Part shown: positions 1 through 7,827 of the stretch, one piece after another | Numbering within the stretch: position 1 is the stretch's first letter | Layout: each line of letters starts with the position of its first letter | DNA from: Chryseobacterium luquanense | GTDB lineage: Bacteria; Bacteroidota; Bacteroidia; Flavobacteriales; Weeksellaceae | Length of the DNA: 49,499 bases | NCBI RefSeq assembly: GCF_026460945.1 | Contig: NZ_JAOVZV010000024.1 | Coordinates: 1 to 49,499 of the forward strand | Reading direction: 5' to 3' | Notes under the pieces: generated by a model | Told to the model about the DNA's origin: nothing | What the model saw: only the letters and a program-made list of their open reading frames with translations | Database searches by the model: none | Made by a program: the position numbers and the translations under genes

Positions 1-957
1 GATAGTTCGGACGGACAATATAAGTATGAATACAATGGCAAAGAATTACAAATAGAAACGGGCATGTATGACTATGGTGCAAGGTTCTATATGCCTGATC
101 TTGGAAGATGGGGTGTTGTAGATCCGTTAGCAGAATCATCAAGAAGATTTACGCCTTATCATTACGGGAATAATAATCCTATGAGGTTTATTGATCCGGA
201 TGGAAGAAATGTTAGAGACGTTAATGGAGACGGAAGTCACATTATATATGATGGAGATCATGCTGCTGGTGCGCTTAGCTTTCTTCAAGGAATGTATTCC
301 GGAAATAGTAATAGCTCAACCTCACAGAATTATAGTTTTTTTGATCTGGGTGGTTCAGCAGGCGGTGATGGCAGTTTTAATTTTACAAAATCTAATGACC
401 CTGCCTATTCTCCTGCAGAATGGTTGAAAGTTACAATGAATATAAGAGCTGATAAACCGCAAACGGGAGAAACAGATTGCGTTCCTACTATTGGTAGATC
501 CGCAGCGAAATTTTTGGGAATGGATATTAATGTGAAAAATTTGCAAAAATATGCTAATACATTGGGAGGAATTAAAGCAAATAAAACCAAAGAATTTTTT
601 GAAAGTTTAGGGTTGAAAGTTGACGCCCTATATGAAAACAAAGATACTGGAGATTATTATTTTAATGATGGAGTTGCATCAAAAATGAATACAAAAGCAA
701 TTAAATTTATAGTAGAGAGTTTACAAGCAGGACATCCAGTTTATCTTGGTTTTAGTAATAAAGATATGGCAGGTCGTAGTTTTGCACATGCTGTATTAGT
801 AACAGAAATCACATATAGTCCTGATTTTAACAAAATGAAAAAAATTAAATATTTTGATCCAGAAGATGGTAAAATTAGTGGAGAACTATCAAGCTTTCAG
901 AATGAATATGGTGTATCTCAAACAGTTTATAATATATTTTCCCTATCAAAACCCTAA
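1..957 (+). CDS. RHS-family polymorphic toxin, 3' part, with papain-like cysteine peptidase tip
   Basis: The reading frame is open from the first base, so this is the C-terminal part of a larger RHS/YD-repeat protein cut by the window edge. The first ~70 codons are the RHS-associated core tip (YDYGARFYMPDLGRWG, then NNNPMRFIDPDGR), the usual junction with a variable toxin domain. After DPDGR the sequence becomes unique. The last ~160 residues carry a Cys-His-Asp arrangement: TDCVPT (Cys codon 478-480), FAHAVLV (His codon 787-789) and YFDPEDG (Asp codon 856-858). This spacing and these contexts fit papain-like/C39-like peptidases. The RHS shell is known to encapsulate and deliver such tips to competitors; the protease activity is inferred from the triad. 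The next gene starts 5 nt after the stop and is the likely immunity gene. RHS assignment is firm, peptidase assignment moderate. Confidence 0.85.
   Translation, partial: DSSDGQYKYEYNGKELQIETGMYDYGARFYMPDLGRWGVVDPLAESSRRFTPYHYGNNNPMRFIDPDGRNVRDVNGDGSHIIYDGDHAAGALSFLQGMYSGNSNSSTSQNYSFFDLGGSAGGDGSFNFTKSNDPAYSPAEWLKVTMNIRADKPQTGETDCVPTIGRSAAKFLGMDINVKNLQKYANTLGGIKANKTKEFFESLGLKVDALYENKDTGDYYFNDGVASKMNTKAIKFIVESLQAGHPVYLGFSNKDMAGRSFAHAVLVTEITYSPDFNKMKKIKYFDPEDGKISGELSSFQNEYGVSQTVYNIFSLSKP
22..207 (+). repeat. RHS core-tip repeat, copy 1
   Basis: This segment encodes the conserved RHS core tip and is nearly identical to positions 1861-2046, with only scattered, mostly silent differences. Similarity stops right after the DPDGR codons, at the core/toxin boundary. 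Such repeats allow homologous exchange of toxin tips. Confidence 0.9.
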
Positions 958-962
958 AAGAT

Positions 963-1679
963 ATGAAAACTAAATTAACAATAATTTTATTTTTATTTTT
1001 TAATATTATCTTTTCACAAGATAAACAAGATTCAATTGTGTACATTTATAACAAAACTTTATATAAAGAAAAAGCTTTATCATTTGTTAAGAAAATGGTT
1101 GAAGCCAATAATAAATATGGAAATAGAAGAAAAGACTTGATATATGATATAGCTGATATAGAATTAGTTATTCATCCTGTCTTTACTTTTAAGAAAATAA
1201 TAAAAGATGATAATGGCACCACCAATCTTTTGCAGTATATAAACTTTGAAAGCAAACCTGAAAAACAGATTGTTGAAGTTTATTCAAAGGGGAAGTTTAT
1301 TTACACATTTTATTTACCTAATGACAAGCTTGATGAGATATCAAAAGGAGGAGATATAAATATTCTACTAGGCGATTTAGATTTACCTAAAAATTATATA
1401 AATGGATTTAATCCACCAGATTATAATATTCTATTTAAAGATAAATTTTCATTTTATATCAACAATACTTTTTGTGTAGTTATTGATGACAAAATTTTTG
1501 TTATTGAAGAAATTACATTACCAACAAAACATTTAAAAATCGAAGAGTTTAATAGCTATTTTTTTCCTATTTTAAATGAGTTAAAAAATGAAGCTAAGGG
1601 GGTTACAAATGCTGTATATTCAGACTATATTTTTAAAGGTCCCATTAATCCAACTTTTTTAAAGGTTTTATATAAATGA
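963..1679 (+). CDS. putative immunity protein to the RHS peptidase tip, exported
   Basis: I do not recognise this 238-residue family. It begins with a clear Sec signal peptide (Lys residues, then a run of Ile/Leu/Phe, ending IIFSQ), so the mature protein should be in the periplasm or envelope. The rest is Lys/Asn/Ile-rich with alternating hydrophobic stretches. The gene is noticeably more AT-rich than the housekeeping genes in the window, as is common for transferred cassettes. It starts 5 nt after the toxin-bearing RHS stop, the standard position of a cognate immunity gene. An exported immunity protein would imply that the toxin acts in the periplasm. The immunity role rests on position only. 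Confidence 0.55.
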   Translation: MKTKLTIILFLFFNIIFSQDKQDSIVYIYNKTLYKEKALSFVKKMVEANNKYGNRRKDLIYDIADIELVIHPVFTFKKIIKDDNGTTNLLQYINFESKPEKQIVEVYSKGKFIYTFYLPNDKLDEISKGGDINILLGDLDLPKNYINGFNPPDYNILFKDKFSFYINNTFCVVIDDKIFVIEEITLPTKHLKIEEFNSYFFPILNELKNEAKGVTNAVYSDYIFKGPINPTFLKVLYK

Positions 1680-1740
1680 AAAAATTAAGGTATAACGCAG
1701 GAATTAAGGTAACCGCTATATTTGCCACTGTAATGATCAT

Positions 1741-2376
1741 TTAGGTAACATACGGGTAAGTTTTACAAGAGAAGGAAATACAGCGGCTATAGTACAGCAA
1801 AATGATTACTATGCATTTGGCTTAAGATACAGTGAAGGAATTAATGCTGGTGGAAGCTACAAATACGAATACAACGGTAAAGAGCTACAGGAAGAAATCG
1901 GAATGTATGACTATGGGGCAAGATTCTATATGCCTGATCTTGGAAGATGGGGTGTTGTAGATCCTTTAGCCGAAACATCAAGAAGATTTACACCTTATCA
2001 TTACGGGAATAATAATCCTATGAAGTTTATTGATCCGGATGGGAGAAGTGCGATGGACAGTTTTTATGATTATCATAATTTTTCAAATGAAAACCGTCCC
2101 ATGTTTTCTACAGATGGTGCAGGAAATATGCATCTAAACCCTATTTATCAACAAAATAGTTATATTGATGCTACTGGTGCCGTTGGTGGTGGAATATTAT
2201 TCGTTGGTACTCCGACTGCATTTGGTTTTTTACAAGATTATTTTGGAAATGGTGGAGCTGTGGGTACATTGTTCTCTATGGTAGATCAACTAAAAGCTGC
2301 AGGTTGGAATGATCCGGCAATGTTTCAGATATGTTGGTATCCTTTATTAACAAGACATCCCAAAGGAATCAAATAA
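1741..2376 (+). pseudogene. orphan RHS tip module with a different C-terminus
   Basis: The frame can be read as RHS core from about 1741 (LGNIRVSFTREG, then YYAFGLRYS, YEYNGKEL) through the DPDGR junction, but there is no start codon or upstream RHS body. The first in-frame ATG (1903) lies inside the core motif. After DPDGR the C-terminus is unrelated to that of the first RHS gene: about 110 residues with a Gly-rich stretch (GAVGGGILFVGTP) and a short end, RHPKGIK. I recognise no toxin motif. Orphan tips of this kind, downstream of a complete RHS gene, are known in enterobacterial rhs loci and act as silent donors after recombination. No immunity gene follows; a terminator and an IS1 remnant come next, so the module may be truncated. 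Confidence 0.75.
1861..2046 (+). repeat. RHS core-tip repeat, copy 2
   Basis: Direct repeat of 22-207, offset 1839 nt and in the same frame relative to the encoded motif. It ends at the same DPDGR boundary. Confidence 0.9.
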
Positions 2377-2387
2377 AAATCAATCAA

Positions 2388-2425
2388 AAAACGAGTAATC
2401 TAAATGGTTACTCGTTTTGCTTTTA
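2388..2425 (+). terminator. hairpin terminator after the orphan RHS tip
   Basis: A perfect 11-bp stem (AAAACGAGTAA at 2388-2398 with TTACTCGTTTT at 2408-2418) and a 9-nt loop are followed by a T-rich run. It closes the RHS module before the IS1 remnant. Confidence 0.8.
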
Positions 2426-2443
2426 TAAATAAAAAGTGTAAAT

Positions 2444-2734
2444 ATGAATGTAGAGAATTTCTCATATTCCAAATGTGTTGGTGAGGTTTCTAAGTTTATA
2501 AAATATGGTAAGACTTGTAGTGGCAAGCAACGATACCAATGCAAAAAATGTAAAGCAACCACTGTATTTCATTTTAGATACAATACTTACAAGAGAAATA
2601 TTAACCGCAAGATTATTCTATTTACTAAAGAAGGTTTAGAAATTAGAAGCATTGCAAGAATATTAAAAATATCAACAACCACCTTGCTCAAAAGAATTAT
2701 TGAAATTACAGGTGAACTAAAATTCCTATCATAA
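2444..2734 (+). CDS. IS1 InsA-like N-terminal transposase part
   Basis: This 96-residue ORF has the IS1 InsA layout: a zinc-ribbon-like start followed by GKQRYQCKKC and a helix-turn-helix (GLEIRSIARILKIS, then TTTLLKRI). The first zinc knuckle, normally CPxC, is degraded to YSKC, so metal binding is doubtful. In IS1 the InsA frame is joined to InsB by -1 frameshifting; here the following segment is indeed in another frame. On its own such a product binds the IS ends and can repress transposition, but in a damaged element it is probably not functional. Confidence 0.7.
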   Translation: MNVENFSYSKCVGEVSKFIKYGKTCSGKQRYQCKKCKATTVFHFRYNTYKRNINRKIILFTKEGLEIRSIARILKISTTTLLKRIIEITGELKFLS

Positions 2735-3118
2735 AGTTTAATCAAGTTATGAAGATGAGAATTTTCATAAGAAGAAAAGCCAATCCGATTTGGTTGGTTT
2801 ATGCAATTGATAAAATTACAAAACAAGTCGCAAGTTTTTATGTATGTAAAAGAAATAACAAAACACTTAATGCCATTGTAAAAACTTTGATTAGTCCCAA
2901 AGCTGAAAAAATAGATACAGACAGATTGAGAAACTATAGATATCTCATTCCTAATGAAATTCATAATACTAAAAAATACGGAACAAATGGTATTGAAAGA
3001 AAAAAAACTCAATCTGAGAACTCATCTAAAAAGATTGAACAGAAGACTATTTGTTTCAGCCGGAGTACAGTCGTTTTAAGTTCTATTTTAAAAATATATT
3101 TTTGGAGTTGTAATAAGC
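2735..3118 (+). pseudogene. degenerate IS1 InsB-like DDE transposase
   Basis: The motif series ANPIWLVYAIDK, then KIDTDRLRNYRYLIP, then YGTNGIERK and KTICFSRS matches the IS1 InsB catalytic domain. The segment that should carry the first catalytic Asp (normally ...DE.W before the ANPIW equivalent) is disrupted and reads MKMRIF. Between GIERK and KTICFSRS the current frame gives KTQSENSSKKIEQ, whereas the +1 frame reads NLRTHLKRLNR, the expected IS1 motif. A one-base gain in the A-run and a later one-base loss therefore compensate each other. Beyond about 3118 the open frame continues only as antisense of the hydrolase gene. Confidence 0.75.
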
Positions 3119-3139
3119 TTTTGGAAATCGTAAATTTAC

Positions 3140-4156
3140 TTATCTCAATGTCCATTCCACAAAATCATTCATCACTTTTTCCCAGTGTGGTTTTTCATGA
3201 TTAACTATTCCGTTTTCAACTTCAAAGAAATTATGTTCTAGATTTAAATGTCTTGTTAAGGTCAGATTATTTTTGTTTTCTCTGATAAAAAAGAGCGGAA
3301 CCATATCATTCAGATCACTCGCAATATCATGAGTTCCGTAAGCCATATAAATTGGTTTGTTGAAATTTAACCAATCATCCAATAAAGGCACAGAAAAAGA
3401 TTTCCAAGCCAATAAACTGGGAGTTTCTGTAATTTTTTGGGGATTTTGGGCATCTCTGAATGTTTGATATTCTTTCTCGATCATTTTGTCGGCTTCTTCC
3501 CAGGAAATGCGTTTTTGCTCCGCATCTTTTCTGTAATCCCTGATCATCTGATCAATTCTTCCAAAAGGATTGGCTGAAAATAGGCCAAGTTTAGAAACAT
3601 TTTTATTTGCAACCGCAATTTTTGTTGCTACTTTTGAGCCTTGAGAATGTCCGGCTACAATAAGTTTACTGTTATCAACCCAATCTTGTTTTTTGAGGAA
3701 TTTTAAAACTTTTTGAGCTCGTTGAACATAGTTTTCTAAATAATCTGCTTTTTGAAACTCGATGGTTGGTTCATTTTTATTTTTAGAATTTCCAAAATAC
3801 CAATAGGATTCATTAATGTATTTTTCGTCAGCAATTAGTGGAGTTTCCGGCATTGCGATAATAACCAAGTGATAATTTTTAACAATATTGGTAATGTTGA
3901 AATTGGTAATTCCGCCACCAATCATCCAGATTCCTTCTTCTTTTGAGTTAACATAAAGTGGATAGGGAAGTGAACCTTGACACCAAAGAAAGATAGGCTT
4001 TTTATCTTTTAGTTCAGTATCAACAACCATAAATTCAATCTTGTCATTTCTATCTGAAATTTCAAAAGCAGTCGATTGATTATTGATGATTTTTCCTTTC
4101 TGTGAAAAAATAAACTGTGAAATGATTAAAAATAAGATGGTGAATTTAGAGCACAT
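3140..4156 (-). CDS. secreted alpha/beta hydrolase
   Basis: A 338-residue protein with a Sec signal peptide (MCSKFTILFLIISQFIFSQ) and an alpha/beta-hydrolase domain. The nucleophile elbow is AGHSQGS with Ser near residue 171; candidate acid and base are in YGTHDIASD and LEHNFFE near the C-terminus. An upstream in-frame ATG would add 24 residues ahead of the signal peptide and overlap the preceding gene, so I chose the Met that starts the signal sequence, 10 nt after the stop of the safE-like gene. It sits at the end of the cbb3 assembly gene series and may be cotranscribed, but nothing links it functionally to the oxidase. Substrate unknown; an esterase or peptidase role is possible. Confidence 0.8.
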   Translation of the reverse strand: MCSKFTILFLIISQFIFSQKGKIINNQSTAFEISDRNDKIEFMVVDTELKDKKPIFLWCQGSLPYPLYVNSKEEGIWMIGGGITNFNITNIVKNYHLVIIAMPETPLIADEKYINESYWYFGNSKNKNEPTIEFQKADYLENYVQRAQKVLKFLKKQDWVDNSKLIVAGHSQGSKVATKIAVANKNVSKLGLFSANPFGRIDQMIRDYRKDAEQKRISWEEADKMIEKEYQTFRDAQNPQKITETPSLLAWKSFSVPLLDDWLNFNKPIYMAYGTHDIASDLNDMVPLFFIRENKNNLTLTRHLNLEHNFFEVENGIVNHEKPHWEKVMNDFVEWTLR

Positions 4157-4166
4157 TGATTTTAAT

Positions 4167-4928
4167 TTAATGACAGGTTGCCGGATTATGTTTATGATTC
4201 GGGTCTGTATTATGACAATTAATATCATGTTCGGGAGAAACCTTCATTGCTTCCGATGGAGGAGAAATGTAAGGAATGCCGAGTTCGAGACCTCTTAGAA
4301 TAAACAATCCACCAAGGATAATCATTACAACAGGAATGAATTTTAGTACTTTAATTCTGAAAGACTGATTAATTAAATTTCCAACTAAAACAACGGTAAA
4401 CATAAACGGAAGTGTTCCCAGACCGAATAATGCCATGTAGGAAGCTCCCTGCCAAATTCCTCCGCTTGCCAAGCTTGCCGTTAATGCCATATACACCATT
4501 CCGCAAGGTAGAAATCCGTTTAAAATTCCTGTGGTGAATCTTGAGCGGTAATCGGCTTTCTGAAGTAATTTTCCTAAGTTGGATTTAACTTTAAAGAGAA
4601 ATTTAGAGATGAACGGAATTTTAGAGGCGAAATCTTTTCCACCAAATGAAAATAATGCCATAATAATTAACAAAATTCCTACTCCAATGGTAAGATATTG
4701 TTGAAAACCGGCCATTTCAAATCCCTGTCCGATAATTCCCAGAATTGCTCCCAAAAAAGCATAAGTAGAAATTCTTCCGAACTGATAAGTAATGTTCTGA
4801 AGGTAATAATTAGTTGCCTGTTTTTTAGTTAAACCCATTGATAACGCAATGGGACCACACATTCCGATACAGTGAAAACCGGATGCGAAACCTAAACCAA
4901 TTGCAGAAACAATCAATGCTATTTCCAT
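4167..4928 (-). CDS. sulfite exporter TauE/SafE-family membrane protein (cbb3 cluster)
   Basis: A 253-residue polytopic inner-membrane protein of the UreH/SafE-like family found beside cco genes. The N-terminus has the hallmark GFHCIGMCGPIALS in the first membrane segment and a matching LNGFLPCGMVYMAL in the second half, both with Cys in the membrane. About six transmembrane helices are evident. The C-terminal tail is rich in His and Cys (HDINCHNTD, NHKHNPATCH), a plausible metal-binding tail. Relatives near ccoGHIS are thought to assist cbb3 maturation, possibly copper handling; transport of sulfite itself is not implied. It overlaps the start of fixH's 3' end by 10 nt, indicating translational coupling. 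Confidence 0.85.
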   Translation of the reverse strand: MEIALIVSAIGLGFASGFHCIGMCGPIALSMGLTKKQATNYYLQNITYQFGRISTYAFLGAILGIIGQGFEMAGFQQYLTIGVGILLIIMALFSFGGKDFASKIPFISKFLFKVKSNLGKLLQKADYRSRFTTGILNGFLPCGMVYMALTASLASGGIWQGASYMALFGLGTLPFMFTVVLVGNLINQSFRIKVLKFIPVVMIILGGLFILRGLELGIPYISPPSEAMKVSPEHDINCHNTDPNHKHNPATCH

Positions 4929-5371
4929 ATCACATCATAGTCGAGTCTGTAGTCGACTTTGTCTTTTGTCCACATCAGTCTTAATGTGTAATTTCCATTT
5001 TTTAAAACTGCCTTAGGGATTATGAATGAGCGTGCTGCGTCTAATGTTTCTTTTCTTTTTACATCTAAATTCTGGTCATCTGAACGGTTGAGAACATAGC
5101 TGATTTTAGAATTTGAATTGTTGATATCTTCAGGAAAAGTTAATTTGATTCCTGTTGGAGATTGAGAATATACCGGTTTTTCGGCCAAATCATCTGCACG
5201 TTTCTTAGCATCGATTACCGATTGATATTGAAGTTCTTCTTCATAATAATGTTCTGTAACCATTTCGGAATTTTTTTGTCCGTTTGGAAATAAAAACAAC
5301 ATCGATAAAATAAATATGATAAAAGAGGCAAGCGCTAAAAATACGCCGTGTCCCCAAGTGAAATTTTTCAT
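4919..5371 (-). CDS. ccoH: FixH/CcoH-family cbb3 assembly protein
   Basis: A 150-residue protein with one N-terminal membrane helix (residues ~8-30, after MKNFTWGHG) and a periplasmic domain typical of FixH (KPVYSQSPTGIKLTFP, then GNYTLRLMWT). FixH/CcoH proteins bind the oxidase assembly intermediate and are needed for stable cbb3 complexes. It follows ccoG by 18 nt and overlaps the safE-like gene by 10 nt, so the three are one transcription unit. The family assignment rests on motif, size and position. Confidence 0.85.
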   Translation of the reverse strand: MKNFTWGHGVFLALASFIIFILSMLFLFPNGQKNSEMVTEHYYEEELQYQSVIDAKKRADDLAEKPVYSQSPTGIKLTFPEDINNSNSKISYVLNRSDDQNLDVKRKETLDAARSFIIPKAVLKNGNYTLRLMWTKDKVDYRLDYDVIWK

Positions 5372-5389
5372 AATCTAAAACTTAAAATA

Positions 5390-6844
5390 TTAAAACTGTA
5401 ATTTAAAAGGACCTTCAAAATAGGTTTGATATGAGTCGATCAACTTTCCTTTCATGTCATATACTCCAATCGTTATATTTTGTTTGGATAAACTCATTTC
5501 GGATTCAGGGAAGCTGATGTTAATAGTTCCTTTTGAAATTTTATCTCTGTCAACCGTAATTTTGCTGGATGCACTGAAACCAATTTCGGCATGAGCAGGA
5601 TCAATTACTTTAATGGTAACAATTTTCTTATCGTTCGTTTTATTCAAAAAAGTGTAATTGTAAGTATTGATTATTTTTCCGTCTCTTACAAAAAATGTAC
5701 TTCCTGCAGGTTTGATGAATTTTGCTTCCATTTCGCCACGGTTGTACAATAAGAATCCTAAAAACCCTACCAGAAAAACTAAAACTACAGCAAAACCTTT
5801 CATTCTGCCTGTAAATTTGTATGGAGTTCCTGTTTCGATTTCTTTTTCAGAAGCATATCTTACCAGTCCTTTTGGAAGACCCACTTTTTCCATTACTTCA
5901 TCACAGGCATCGATACAAGCGGTACAGTTGACGCACTCTAATTGTTGCCCGTCTCTGATGTCAATTCCGGTCGGACAAACGACAACACACTGATAACAAT
6001 CAATACAGTCTCCTTTTCCGGCAGCTTTTCTGTCTTCACCTTTTCTCCATTTAGAACGATTTTCACCTCTTTTAAAATCATAAAAAACGTTGATGGTTTC
6101 TTTATCAATTAAAACTCCTTGTAACCTTCCGTATGGACAAACCAAAGTACAAACCTGTTCTCTGAACCATGCAAATACAAAATAAAATGCTGCTGTGAAG
6201 AGAATCATCACAATAAAATTGGTTGTATTGGCAAATGGTCCTTGTGAGATAATATTAATTACTTCTTCATATCCTACAATATACATGAACATGAAGTGCG
6301 TAATAATTAATGAAATCACAACATAAACCGACCACTTTAAGCTTCTTTTCCAGATTTTTTCAGAATTCCATTCCTGTCTGTCCAGTTTCATTTGCTTGTT
6401 ACGGTCTCCTTCAATCCAAAATTCTATTTTACGAAAGACAGATTCCATAAAAATTGTCTGAGGGCAAATCCACCCGCAGAAAATTCTTCCGAATGCTATC
6501 GTAAAAATAATAATGAATATAAGAGAAGCAATAGCACCTAAAGTAAGGATAAAGAAATCCTGAGGATAAAAAGGCTGTCCTGCAATGAAAAACTCTCTGT
6601 CGATAACATTAAACAAAAAAAACGGATTCCCATTGATTTTGATGAATGGTATGGCAAAGTAGATAATGAGGAGAATATAGCTTACCAATTCTCTTTTGTT
6701 GGTGTATTTACCTTTCGGTTTCTTTGGAAAAACCCATTTTCTTTTCCCGGATTGTTCCATTGTGCCTATAGAATCTCTATAGGTTTCAGGGTCTAAAACC
6801 TGTCCCTGTCCGCCACGAGCGATGTCTTCATCTATTTTTGACAT
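5390..6844 (-). CDS. ccoG: cytochrome c oxidase accessory protein CcoG (polyferredoxin)
   Basis: A 484-residue membrane-bound iron-sulfur protein. Membrane helices occur near residues 53-70, 95-118 and 170-225. Cys motifs include CGWICP (~123), CTLVCPYGR (~232) and a 2x[4Fe-4S] ferredoxin-like region at ~280-314 (CIDCYQCVVVCP, CVNCTACIDAC). A C-terminal beta-rich Ig-like domain covers about 370-484. CcoG is known to reduce copper (Cu2+ to Cu+) for insertion into cbb3 oxidase. Length and motif order are standard. It is separated from ccoP by a hairpin terminator and followed closely by fixH and the safE-like gene. Confidence 0.95.
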   Translation of the reverse strand: MSKIDEDIARGGQGQVLDPETYRDSIGTMEQSGKRKWVFPKKPKGKYTNKRELVSYILLIIYFAIPFIKINGNPFFLFNVIDREFFIAGQPFYPQDFFILTLGAIASLIFIIIFTIAFGRIFCGWICPQTIFMESVFRKIEFWIEGDRNKQMKLDRQEWNSEKIWKRSLKWSVYVVISLIITHFMFMYIVGYEEVINIISQGPFANTTNFIVMILFTAAFYFVFAWFREQVCTLVCPYGRLQGVLIDKETINVFYDFKRGENRSKWRKGEDRKAAGKGDCIDCYQCVVVCPTGIDIRDGQQLECVNCTACIDACDEVMEKVGLPKGLVRYASEKEIETGTPYKFTGRMKGFAVVLVFLVGFLGFLLYNRGEMEAKFIKPAGSTFFVRDGKIINTYNYTFLNKTNDKKIVTIKVIDPAHAEIGFSASSKITVDRDKISKGTINISFPESEMSLSKQNITIGVYDMKGKLIDSYQTYFEGPFKLQF

Positions 6845-6865
6845 TTTATTCTAGGTTTTAAAAAA

Positions 6866-6917
6866 GAAAAAACATAATTCGTTACTATTTTCATCTAATA
6901 ACAAATTATGTTTTTTC
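6866..6917 (-). terminator. hairpin between ccoP and ccoG
   Basis: A perfect 14-bp inverted repeat (GAAAAAACATAATT at 6866-6879 with AATTATGTTTTTTC at 6904-6917) has a 24-nt loop. Read on the minus strand, the stem is followed by a T-rich run. It should terminate or attenuate transcription from the structural genes into the assembly genes. Confidence 0.7.
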
Positions 6918-6939
6918 ATATATTTTCTATTTTTTAAAA

Positions 6940-7818
6940 TTACTGTTTTTCCCAATGTGCTTCGTCACCGTAAGGAGGTGCGCCGCCTTCGGCAGGAGTA
7001 ATTGGTTTTTTCATCTGATTGATAGAATAAACGTAAGCTGCAACATTTTGGATGTCTGTTCCTGTTAAAACTCCGTTTTTACCCCAAGCTTGCATTGCAG
7101 TTCCTGCAACCCCATTTTCAACAACGTGGAAAACGTTTTTGAATAATGTTTTCTCAGGTTGGTTATGCCAGAAGTTATCTGTCAAGTTAGGACCGATACC
7201 ACCTTTACCACCATCTGAGTGACAAGATACACAGTTGCTTTTGAAAATTTCTTCACCTGCTGCGATATTATCTTCAGAGAATGCTGCTGATTCTATCGTA
7301 ATAGGAGGTTGGCTTTCATTAAAAATTTCAATTGCAGCCATCTGCTCTTTATATTCTTTATCGTATTCGCTGATTGGGTGAGCGAAGTCTGTAAATGCAT
7401 AAGCACAAATGTAAACAATACAAAATACAGTTCCGAAGTAGAATAAACCTAACCACCATTTTGGTAACTGGTTATCTAATTCCATAATTCCGTCGAAACC
7501 GTGGTCAATCAATATGTCTTTTTCGTGAGAATCAGACTGCTTTTTGAAAGCTGCATCATATTGTCTCTTTAAGAAAGGAATTTTCTTTTCATTAAGATAA
7601 GCAGATTTTTCTTCAACAGATAGTTTTTTGAACTTATTGTTTTCAATCAAATCTCCAATCGCACTGTGAATGTATGCTAAAATTGCACTGATCACAACTG
7701 TTCCCCAGAAATATGGTGAAGCTAAAAACGAGTAGCTCTGAACAAATAAATAATAAAATATTACTAATAATACTGTTATTATCAAGATGTTTACAACAAC
7801 CGGTGTTCTTTGTTTCAT
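6940..7818 (-). CDS. ccoP: cbb3-type cytochrome c oxidase subunit III, CcoP (mono-haem)
   Basis: A 292-residue subunit with two N-terminal membrane segments (residues ~8-50), a third near 120-142 and a C-terminal class I cytochrome c domain. The haem site is CVSCH (196-200), with the likely axial Met in GTAMQAWG. Classical proteobacterial CcoP has two c-type haems; this one has a single CxxCH, the arrangement commonly seen in Bacteroidetes. It passes electrons towards CcoNO. It starts 9 nt downstream of ccoQ in the structural operon. Confidence 0.92.
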   Translation of the reverse strand: MKQRTPVVVNILIITVLLVIFYYLFVQSYSFLASPYFWGTVVISAILAYIHSAIGDLIENNKFKKLSVEEKSAYLNEKKIPFLKRQYDAAFKKQSDSHEKDILIDHGFDGIMELDNQLPKWWLGLFYFGTVFCIVYICAYAFTDFAHPISEYDKEYKEQMAAIEIFNESQPPITIESAAFSEDNIAAGEEIFKSNCVSCHSDGGKGGIGPNLTDNFWHNQPEKTLFKNVFHVVENGVAGTAMQAWGKNGVLTGTDIQNVAAYVYSINQMKKPITPAEGGAPPYGDEAHWEKQ

Positions 7819-7827
7819 AATAATTGT

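Larger units (their letters stand above)
2444..3118 (+). mobile_element. IS1-family insertion sequence remnant
   Basis: Two partly overlapping-frame segments match IS1 InsA and InsB in order, covering about 675 bp, slightly less than a typical IS1 (~770 bp). Both carry changes that should inactivate transposition. I could not find convincing terminal inverted repeats or a target-site duplication, so the outer ends are approximate. It lies between the orphan RHS module and the 3' end of the hydrolase gene. Confidence 0.75.

Noticed and set aside
355..641. Minus-strand open frames inside the RHS gene
   Set aside because: They are antisense to a well-supported coding frame and have no motif or promoter.
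2587..3012. A 141-codon minus-strand ORF within the IS1 remnant
   Set aside because: It is the antisense of the InsA/InsB homology and resembles no protein.
4157..4228. Upstream start for the alpha/beta hydrolase, 24 codons earlier
   Set aside because: It would overlap the safE-like gene and place a non-signal stretch before a good signal peptide.
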